Shown here: one piece after another, positions 39,542-46,094 of the stretch
How the letters are laid out: the number at the start of each line of letters is the position of its first letter
Position numbering within the stretch: position 1 is the first letter of the stretch
NCBI RefSeq assembly: GCF_024171925.1
Contig: NZ_JAMTCO010000004.1
Span: 355,743-419,742 of the forward strand
Source of the DNA: Actinokineospora diospyrosa
Lineage (GTDB): Bacteria > Actinomycetota > Actinomycetes > Mycobacteriales > Pseudonocardiaceae
Reading direction: 5' to 3'
DNA: 64,000 bases
Program-made: the position numbers and the translations under genes
The notes under the pieces: generated by a model
Databases searched by the model: none
Told to the model about the DNA's origin: nothing
The model's input: only the letters and a program-made list of their open reading frames with translations

Positions 39542-42205
39542 TCAGCGGGGTCTGCGGTGGCGCAGGAGGCCGGGTAGGAGGAACCGCGGTGTGATCGGGA
39601 GGATCGTGCCGAGGACGGTCATCTCCAGCGCGCGCTCGGTGGTCGCCCCGTAGTTGTCCCGTTGCAGGCGCGCCGCGTGGTCGGTGAGTACTGACGCCTC
39701 CGTGGAGCGTCCACAGCCGAAGGTCGCGACGCCGAGTTCGAAGCGGGTCGAGATCGCGTCCACGTGGGCCGCACCGAGGACGGCCACCTGGCGGGGCAGG
39801 ACGTCGGCGAGGATCTCGCGGGCACGCTCCCAGTCAGCCACCGCGACCCGGGCCGCCCCCGCGATCGAGCGGGCGCGCAGGCGCAGCGGGTGGTCGGCGC
39901 CGAGGACGGCGAGCAAGCGGGTGTCCAGCGGGGACAGCAAGTCCAGCGCTTCACGCGACCGCTTGCTCGCGACGAGGGCTTGGGCACGCCGCACGCGCAG
40001 GTCGAGGGTCCTCGGGTTGTCTGGTCCGAACCACTCGCCCGAGCGCGCGGCGAGCGCGCCGAGGCGGTCGGTCGCCACGCGCCACCGCTCGTCGGTCCAG
40101 TTGCGGTCGGCGAACCCGATCGCGATCTCGGCGTCGGCGTCGGTCGCCTCGGCATCCTTGGCGACGCTGTGCTCGGGTAGACCGACCTCGGCGAACAGCT
40201 CTATGACCGAACGGGTGAGATCGCGTGCCCGTTCAACCGCACCGGCGAGCACGAGTGCCGCGGCGAGCTCGACGGTCGCGGCGGGCCACGGCCCCCGGTG
40301 CGCACCGCCGGGGTGTTCGCGGCGGATACCGGGGTACACCTCGGTGATCACGGCCAGGGCCCGCCGGAAGTCGCCGCGCCGCCGCAGGGCCGCCGACCGC
40401 GCCACCAGGGCGCTCTGGCGCTCGGTTTCGGGCAGCCACCCCGGAATCTCGGCCGGCAGTACGGCATCGGCGGCGTGGTAGTCGCCTGCCTGGTCGTGCG
40501 CGGTGGCGGCCAGGAACCTGGCGCGGTACTCGGTTTCGCGATCACCTGACGCGGCGGCGCGGTCGACGGCCAGGGTGGCGTGGTCGATCGCGGTGCGGTC
40601 GTGCGCGGCGACGGCGAGGCGGGCGGCGGTGAGCAGGTCACCCGTCGGGCACAGCGGCCCGGCGAGCCGGATCGCCTGCTCGATGGCGTCGCGGGCGGAG
40701 GGCGCGTCACCGAGGTCCTCGTGCCTCGCCGCGGTGAGCCGGAGGAGTTCCAGCGCTTCATCTCTTGGTACGGCGCCGTTTCCCGCCAGGACACGAGCGT
40801 GCAGGAGAAGGTGCGGGGACGGGGGGTCGGTCCGCAGGGAGGCCGCGACTGTGCGCGCGGCGAGGCGGGCGAGCCCACCGGTGAACGGCGCGTCGGCGAG
40901 GGCGGCGGTGAACCCGAGGACCAGCCGCGCGACCGCGGACTGGGCGTCGATCTGCGCGGCGTGCAGGTCGACACCGTCGCGCGCGATCGCCGCCAACTCC
41001 CGGTCGAACCGCTCGATCGCCCCGGTCCCCTTGGCCGCGGCGAGCCTGGCCACGGCGATCGCCAGGGTCGCCGGGTGTCCACCGCAGCGCTGGACCAAGA
41101 CGTGAACCGCGGCCCGCTCGCGGTCGTCGAGGTCGTGCCAGTGGACACGCAACAGCTCCTCGGCTTCCTCGTCGCCCAGGCCACCGAGTTCGACCTGGGT
41201 GACGGGCCAGCGGGCGGTGATGGAGCGCGCGGTGATGATCGTGTGGGCGCGCGGCGAGGGGACGACGAGCTGGTCCAAGACCTCCGGCTCCAACCCGGGC
41301 GGGACATCGTCAACCACGACGAGCACGTCCTCGGTGAGCAGATCCCCAACAACCCGCACAACCCGCTCCGGCGACAACCCCGCCAACCGCTCCCCAAACC
41401 GCGTCGCCGCCCGCAACTGCTCAGCGAAGTGGGTCAGCACGTCCTTGCCCGCGAGGCGCAGCCCACTGCCATCCATGTGCAGCCACAGGACACCGCCGGG
41501 GTACGCGTCCCGGAAAAGGAAGGCGTAGTGGCGAGCCGTGGAGCTCTTGCCCATGCCCGTCGGCGCTTTCAGGACGGCGACGGAGTGGGCGTATGGCTTG
41601 ACCACCGCTGCGAGCTTGCCACCGTGGAGTGCACTGTGGACTGTCCACATGTCTTGATATCGACCCACGAAGCGCCTGGGCTTGAGGACTTCCGGGTCGA
41701 GGTCTTTGGCCGCGAGACTGCCGATGGGCCCTACTGCGGTTTTGGCGACGAGGTCGGCTACTTTGCGCGGGTCTGGATCGCGGTGCCAGTCGTAGTAGAC
41801 GGCATCGGTGAGCTCGACGGGGGCGATGTGGTGCTCATCGGGTTCGGGGTTGATGACGAGAATCTGGCGCATGGGGTTGCCGTGGGCGCTCGCCGCCAGG
41901 AATGCGCGGGTCAACTCCCATTGGCACGCATACCGGGTTGGGTAGCGGCGGGAGTAGAAGACAACGAAGAGCGAGGCATTGTCGACTTCAGCGGCCAGGG
42001 TGGAGGTGATGCGATCGAACCTGGCCGTGTCGGTGTCGCGGAAGACGCGGATGGTGGGGATGCGGCGGAGGGCGCGGTCTATGCGGGCTATGTGGGGTTG
42101 GTCGGACCAGGTGTAGCTGAGGAAGATGGTGGGGCCCGCATGGGGGGATGATGGGGGGTGGAGTGGGGGTGGGGGAACGACGGGAGGAGGACAGTTCTGC
42201 GACAT
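39542..42205 (-). CDS. TIR/P-loop NTPase (STAND)/TPR protein, copy 2
   Basis: I use ATG 42205 (887 residues); the extension to 42358 reads through the upstream repeat and is low-complexity. A proline-rich N-terminus leads to a TIR domain (TIFLSYTWSDQPHIARID) with C94 and E97 in YACQWELT. FVGRYQDMWTVHSALHGG, then Walker A APTGMGKSS (214-222) and VLVVVDD, follow the order of copy 1. The TPR part (NPRTLDLRVRRAQALVAS) and a tail (TILPITPRFLLPGLL) also match copy 1 in kind. The two are clearly paralogous but strongly diverged. A NAD-cleaving, infection-triggered role is inferred from the family. Confidence 0.87.
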   Translation of the reverse strand: MSQNCPPPVVPPPPLHPPSSPHAGPTIFLSYTWSDQPHIARIDRALRRIPTIRVFRDTDTARFDRITSTLAAEVDNASLFVVFYSRRYPTRYACQWELTRAFLAASAHGNPMRQILVINPEPDEHHIAPVELTDAVYYDWHRDPDPRKVADLVAKTAVGPIGSLAAKDLDPEVLKPRRFVGRYQDMWTVHSALHGGKLAAVVKPYAHSVAVLKAPTGMGKSSTARHYAFLFRDAYPGGVLWLHMDGSGLRLAGKDVLTHFAEQLRAATRFGERLAGLSPERVVRVVGDLLTEDVLVVVDDVPPGLEPEVLDQLVVPSPRAHTIITARSITARWPVTQVELGGLGDEEAEELLRVHWHDLDDRERAAVHVLVQRCGGHPATLAIAVARLAAAKGTGAIERFDRELAAIARDGVDLHAAQIDAQSAVARLVLGFTAALADAPFTGGLARLAARTVAASLRTDPPSPHLLLHARVLAGNGAVPRDEALELLRLTAARHEDLGDAPSARDAIEQAIRLAGPLCPTGDLLTAARLAVAAHDRTAIDHATLAVDRAAASGDRETEYRARFLAATAHDQAGDYHAADAVLPAEIPGWLPETERQSALVARSAALRRRGDFRRALAVITEVYPGIRREHPGGAHRGPWPAATVELAAALVLAGAVERARDLTRSVIELFAEVGLPEHSVAKDAEATDADAEIAIGFADRNWTDERWRVATDRLGALAARSGEWFGPDNPRTLDLRVRRAQALVASKRSREALDLLSPLDTRLLAVLGADHPLRLRARSIAGAARVAVADWERAREILADVLPRQVAVLGAAHVDAISTRFELGVATFGCGRSTEASVLTDHAARLQRDNYGATTERALEMTVLGTILPITPRFLLPGLLRHRRPR

Positions 42206-42215
42206 CTTTGCGGGG

Positions 42216-42447
42216 TTGTCCACAACGTCTTCTGTTGTCCACAGGCTGTGGTCGCTGCTGCTGGATTGTCGGTGTGCGGCGGTAGGCTGTGTATTGGGGG
42301 CTCTTGGGGTAGTTGATCTTGCGGAGGGTGTTTTTCCACAACGGGTTCGGTTGTCCACAGGGTGCTGGTTGCCGGTCCCGGTTGTCGGTGCGTCTCGGTA
42401 AGCTGTGTATTTGGGGGCTTTCGATCAGGTTGATCTTGGCGTAGGCC
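42216..42447. repeat. two tandem ~116-bp repeats, each with a pair of DnaA-box-like sites
   Basis: The copy at 42216-42331 and the copy at 42332-42447 align almost without gaps. Each starts with a pair of TTGTCCACA-type motifs spaced 19 bases apart (42216, 42235, then 42332 as TTTTCCACA, 42351). TTGTCCACA is the DnaA box of Streptomyces and mycobacteria. Later shared blocks are GGTAGGCTGTGTATT / GGTAAGCTGTGTATT and TTGATCTTG. It lies directly upstream of the second TIR-STAND gene, so it may contain its promoter. Confidence 0.7.
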
Positions 42448-42546
42448 GGGGTTGGGAGTGCGGGGCAAGGGATTCGGGCCTCCGCCTTCGGCTCCGGTAA
42501 CCGCCTCGGCTTCGCCATCGGTGCAGATCCGCGACAATGCGAAGAG

Positions 42547-42689
42547 CTCGATGGGGCGAACTTGTTTTGCGTGGGGCCCCTACGACACCCGTGGCAGGAC
42601 CGCAAAGCAGGGGCCGAAAAGCATGGCCCTGTCCGCTACCGACGCTACGGGTGCCGTCCCCCCACGCAAAACAAGTCCGCCCCATCGAG
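42547..42689. repeat. 143-bp element with 30-bp terminal inverted repeats
   Basis: The 30-base left arm (42547-42576) and right arm (42660-42689) pair with one mismatch. The outer ends read CTCGATGGGGCG and CGCCCCATCGAG. The 83-base centre can fold further (CAGGGGCC with GGCCCTG). It has the size and form of a MITE or large cruciform; no transposase is nearby and no flanking target duplication is evident. Confidence 0.65.
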
Positions 42690-42696
42690 CCGGCCT

Positions 42697-43118
42697 GGCA
42701 CCAGCGACTCCGACTGTCCACGCGCTGAGCAGGTGGGCTGGGGCGGACCTGACGGGGCGCAGGTTGGCACCGCAGGGTCCGAGTGTCCAGGGGCTGAGCA
42801 GGTGGGCTGGGGTGGACCTGACGGAGGGCGGGCTGGCACCGGCGACTCCGAGGAGCGCGGGGCCGGGCTGGCAGGGCCGACGAGGGCGGGCTGGGATGGC
42901 ACCGGATCTTCCGAGTGTCCAGGGGCTGGCACTGTGGGCTGAGGCGGACCTGACGACAGCTGGGGTGACAGCGGCGGTCGAGTGTCCTCGGGCTGGGAGG
43001 TGGGTAGGGGCGGAGCTGACGGGGGGTGGGGTGGCAACAGAGGGGCCAGGAACCGGGTTGTGGGGCTGGTCCTGACAGAAGCTGGGCTGGCACCCAACAG
43101 CGTTCGAGTGTCCAAGGG
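42697..43118. repeat. minisatellite of ~68-bp units, about six degenerate copies
   Basis: Consecutive units share GGCACCGGCGACTCCGAGTG, then TCCAGGGGCTGAGCAGGTGG, then GCTGGGGCGGACCTGACGG. Copies 1 and 2 are closest and later ones are more decayed or shortened. There are no unique spacers between the units. The same unit occurs in inverse orientation at 56420-56530, so it is a dispersed family rather than a local accident. Confidence 0.75.
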
Positions 43119-43199
43119 GGCGGGTATTCCCGTATCAGGGGGTGTTGAGGGCAGCTGAGGGGCGCTGGGTGACTACGCAGAGTGGAAGGAAAGAGGGGG

Positions 43200-43236
43200 T
43201 TGCGGCTCCCCTTAGGGGAGCGTGGATGCTCAACCC
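43200..43236 (+). promoter_or_regulatory. MerR-type promoter with palindromic operator; leaderless start
   Basis: GCTCCCCT-T-AGGGGAGC (43205-43221) is a perfect palindrome lying between a -35-like TTGCGG (43200) and a -10-like GATGCT (43225). The ~19-bp spacer is the over-long spacing expected of MerR-controlled promoters. Transcription should then begin near ATG 43237, with no leader. Confidence 0.65.
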
Positions 43237-44007
43237 ATGCCCGGCACGATTCCCATCGGCGAGTTCGCCAAGATGACGCACCTGACCGTCAAGGCGTTGC
43301 GGCACTATCACCGGTTGGGGTTGCTTGAGCCTCGGCGGGTTGATCCGCATACCGGGCTGCGGATGTATGACTCGGAGCAGGTCACGCCTGCTCGGACGAT
43401 ACGTCGGTTGCGGGAGTTGGATATGCCGCTCGCCGATATCAAGGCGGTGTTGGGGGCGGCGGGGACTGATGACCGGGATCGGGTCTTGTTGGCTCATCTC
43501 GACCACCTCGAGGGGGAGCTTGAGCGGACCCGGGTGGCCATCGCGGGGCTTCGGCGGTTGCTGGAGGGGTCAGCGAGCGCGGTGGGGGTCCAGTACCGGG
43601 TGATTCCTGACCTGCCCGCGGTCGGGCTCACCAGGTGGGTGCAGCGGATCGAGGTCGGTCGGTTCTGCGAGGAGGCGTTCGCGGCGTTGCCCGATGATGG
43701 GACGGGGCCGTTGGGGGCGTTGTTCCCCGAGGAGCTGTTCACCGAGGGGGCGGGTGAGGTCACCGCCTTCCGGCCGGTCAGCGCGGTTCCGGCGACCTTG
43801 GTCATCCCGGGGGCCATGGTGGCTGTGGCGGTGCACCGGGGGCGGTATGAGGACTTGGACGAGACCTACGGGCCGCTGGGGGCGCATGTCGCGGCGCGTG
43901 GGTTGGCTGTGGCGGGGCCGTTGCGGGAGATCTATTTCGACCCCGAGCTTGGCGTTGAAGACAGGCGTACTGAGGTTTGTTGGCCGCTTTCCCGTATCCC
44001 CGAATAG
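43237..44007 (+). CDS. MerR-family regulator with GyrI-like effector-binding domain
   Basis: The start is ATG 43237, chosen because the promoter ends there; GTG 43222 is inside the promoter. The 256-residue protein has a MerR head (GEFAKMTHLTVKALRHYHRL, then GLLEPRRVDPHTGLRMYD), a dimerisation coiled coil (DHLEGELERTRVAIAGLRRL) and a C-terminal GyrI-like domain (residues ~120-250) that binds small, often drug-like molecules. It is likely autoregulated through the palindrome in front of it. The next gene begins nine bases after its stop and is probably co-transcribed and co-regulated. Confidence 0.9.
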   Translation: MPGTIPIGEFAKMTHLTVKALRHYHRLGLLEPRRVDPHTGLRMYDSEQVTPARTIRRLRELDMPLADIKAVLGAAGTDDRDRVLLAHLDHLEGELERTRVAIAGLRRLLEGSASAVGVQYRVIPDLPAVGLTRWVQRIEVGRFCEEAFAALPDDGTGPLGALFPEELFTEGAGEVTAFRPVSAVPATLVIPGAMVAVAVHRGRYEDLDETYGPLGAHVAARGLAVAGPLREIYFDPELGVEDRRTEVCWPLSRIPE

Positions 44008-44015
44008 GAGATCCT

Positions 44016-44573
44016 GTGCTGCACGCTCCCCGCGACGAGTTCCGGCGTCGACTTGTCCATGTCACGCCCGATGTTTTCGGGGCCGCCACCCCGTGTCCTG
44101 ATTGGACTGTCCGCGACTTGGTCAACCACGTCATTGGTGGGGACCAGATGACCGTCGTCCTGTTGGAAGGTGGCACCACAGAGGCCGCGGTTCAAGCACT
44201 CGGGGCGGACTGGATCGGCGACGACGACCCGGTGGTTGTGTTTGCCGCAGCGGGTGAAGCGCTTGATCGGGCCGCTGCGGTGGACGGGGTGTTGGAGCGG
44301 GTTGTGCCGCACCCGATGGGTCCTGTTCCCGGCCACCAGGCCGTCAGCTTCCGAGTCGCGGAGTACCTGGTGCACGCCTGGGACCTGGCTCGGGCCCTCG
44401 GCGTCGACGAGCGGCTCGACGCGGGACTCGTTGAGCAGACCTGGGAGGGCATGCGGGGGTTGGCGCCGGTCATCGGTGGGCTTGGGATGTTCGGCTCCGG
44501 CCCAAGCGGTGCGCTGGACGAGAACAGCTCACCGCAGGACCGCCTGCTGGACCTCTCCGGCCGCCGCCCCTAG
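44016..44573 (+). CDS. TIGR03086-type metal-binding protein (DinB/maleylpyruvate isomerase-like)
   Basis: GTG 44016 follows AGGAGAT. The 185-residue protein shows CPDWTVRDLVNHVIGGDQM and FRVAEYLVHAWDLARALG, where the two histidines are expected metal ligands of the four-helix DinB fold. The family includes mycothiol-dependent enzymes such as maleylpyruvate isomerase, but TIGR03086 members are mostly uncharacterised. It forms an operon with the MerR regulator, so it may handle the ligand sensed there. Its 3' end overlaps the radical SAM gene on the other strand by four bases. Confidence 0.85.
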   Translation: MLHAPRDEFRRRLVHVTPDVFGAATPCPDWTVRDLVNHVIGGDQMTVVLLEGGTTEAAVQALGADWIGDDDPVVVFAAAGEALDRAAAVDGVLERVVPHPMGPVPGHQAVSFRVAEYLVHAWDLARALGVDERLDAGLVEQTWEGMRGLAPVIGGLGMFGSGPSGALDENSSPQDRLLDLSGRRP

Positions 44574-46045
44574 TCCGCGGTGGTGGCGTAGCGCAGGATC
44601 CGCAAGCCCTCCAAGCGGACCGCCCGCGGGTAGATCGCCCGGTAGATCCCGCAATTGGGCGACTGGACGTCCCAGCGGCCGGTCGCGCGGAAGGTGGCCG
44701 CCGAGCAGCCGCTGGAGCACCAGTGCCGCCAGGTGCAGTCGCGGCAGCCGGACTTGGTGTCGACCAGGAGGTTGCGCACCCCGGTGCCGGACCTGATGGC
44801 CGACACCGGGTCGTCGGTGCGGACGTCGCCCACGACGCGGGCGATCTCCATGTGGCACTGGGCGATCCCGCCGTTCTGGTCGATCACCACGTAGTCGTCG
44901 CCCACCCCGCAGGCCCGCCTGCGGGGTGCGACCAGCTGACCCCGGTCGAGCACCGAGCCGAGCACGCTGCGCCGGGGCAGGAGTTCCTCGATGACCGCGA
45001 AGGTGCGGTCCAGACCGTCCACCATGGCCTGTTCCTCGTACTGGAGGTCGTCGAAGGAGGCAGAGCAGTCGTTGTCGCGGAAGAAGTTGACGCTGAACGT
45101 GAGGTCGCGGCGCACCGCCATGCGCACGACGTCGGCGATGCCGTCGATGTTGCGGCTGGTGACCGTGATGGACAGGTGCGGGGAGATCCCCGCGGCGAGC
45201 AACCGGTCGATCGTGCGCAGGACCAGTGCGGCGGAAGGCTTCCCGGCCACGGTCGGGCGTTGCGCGTCGTGCGTCTCGCCCAGGCCGTCGAGCGAGATCA
45301 TCACCCGGATGTCGCGGGTGCGCAGCGCGGACACGAGCGCGCCGTTGAGCGCGACCCCGTTGCTCAGCAGCACCGCGGACAGCCCCAACCCGGCTTCCCG
45401 GCACAGCGCCAGCGCGTGGTCGTGCAGGTGCAGCAGGACCGCGGCGTTCATGCTCGCCTCGCCACCGGCGTACTTCAGCCGCAGAGACCGGAACCCGTGC
45501 CGTTGCGCGGAAGCGACCAGGGCGTTGACCGAGTCCTTCGCGACGTCGGCGTCCATGGAGTCGTCGGACTTGTGCACGTAGCAATAGGGGCAGCGCAGGT
45601 TGCACTTGTTGGTCACGTGCAGCCACGCGGTCAACTCGGTGCTCGACTCGAACCGCGGCGTGGGCGGCTTCCCGACCGGGTGCAGCACGTCGAACCCGAC
45701 GAGGGTCTGGATCGCCCGTTCGAGCGCGGGTGAGCCCGCCACCACGGCCGAGGCGGGGGTGGGGTCGGCGAAGGTGTCGAGCAGGGCGCGGCCCGCGGTG
45801 TCGAGCACCACGACTCCCCCGTCGCCGTTCGGGCTGAACAGCGCGAAGTGCTCCTGGTCGAGCGGGACCTCGACCACGTCACCGGCGCGCACGAGCGGGT
45901 CGGCCACCAGCGCGGGCAGGTCGCGCGCGGTGCGCTCGCCGCTGACCGGGCAGGCGCAGTCCTCGCAGTTGTGCACCACGTGCTCCCGGTCGCCCGGGAT
46001 ATCCCTTGTGGACAGTACGACCACGCGCCGGTCCGTCGACGTCAT
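44570..46045 (-). CDS. radical SAM/SPASM enzyme with N-terminal cysteine motif and PqqD-like region
   Basis: ATG 46045 follows GAAAGG. The 491-residue enzyme has the [4Fe-4S]-SAM motif C148-x3-C152-x2-C155 (NKCNLRCPYCYVHKS) and a full SPASM tail: CRDC, CTWRHWC, CSSGC and the final NCGIY, which bind two auxiliary clusters. Residues 60-125 (VPLDQEHFALFSPNGDGG, then LDTAGRALLDTF) resemble a PqqD-like peptide-recognition region. Residues 27-32 (CEDCAC) are an unusual extra cysteine cluster. SPASM enzymes usually modify ribosomal peptides or proteins. It is the last gene of a leftward operon with two NTPases, one carrying TIR; no precursor peptide is obvious. Confidence 0.88.
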   Translation of the reverse strand: MTSTDRRVVVLSTRDIPGDREHVVHNCEDCACPVSGERTARDLPALVADPLVRAGDVVEVPLDQEHFALFSPNGDGGVVVLDTAGRALLDTFADPTPASAVVAGSPALERAIQTLVGFDVLHPVGKPPTPRFESSTELTAWLHVTNKCNLRCPYCYVHKSDDSMDADVAKDSVNALVASAQRHGFRSLRLKYAGGEASMNAAVLLHLHDHALALCREAGLGLSAVLLSNGVALNGALVSALRTRDIRVMISLDGLGETHDAQRPTVAGKPSAALVLRTIDRLLAAGISPHLSITVTSRNIDGIADVVRMAVRRDLTFSVNFFRDNDCSASFDDLQYEEQAMVDGLDRTFAVIEELLPRRSVLGSVLDRGQLVAPRRRACGVGDDYVVIDQNGGIAQCHMEIARVVGDVRTDDPVSAIRSGTGVRNLLVDTKSGCRDCTWRHWCSSGCSAATFRATGRWDVQSPNCGIYRAIYPRAVRLEGLRILRYATTAD

Positions 46046-46094
46046 CACAGGAGCCTTTCACAGCGCGGGCTTCGCGGCCATCTCGGGGTTCGGG

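Larger units (their letters stand above)
42206..43199. other. gene-free kilobase made of repeats
   Basis: Nearly 1 kb without a credible gene. Open frames on both strands are by-products of repetitive G+C-rich DNA. It holds, in order, a tandem 116-bp repeat with DnaA-box-like motifs (42216-42447), a 143-bp inverted repeat (42547-42689) and a roughly 68-bp minisatellite (42697-43118). Confidence 0.75.

Noticed and set aside
42216..42447. Replication origin
   Set aside because: Only four DnaA-like motifs, no A+T-rich unwinding region, and no dnaA, dnaN or rep gene nearby.
42452..43075. 207-codon plus-strand frame with repeated W-A-G-x-D-L-T peptide
   Set aside because: It is a translation of the minisatellite; minus-strand frames are equally open, and there is no ribosome site.
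42697..43118. Possible CRISPR array
   Set aside because: Units are contiguous, variable in length and degenerate, with no unique spacers and no cas genes.
46058..46081. Seven-codon frame MAAKPAL before the radical SAM gene as a peptide substrate
   Set aside because: Too short, with no ribosome site, no cysteine or aromatic target, and within the normal leader of the gene.
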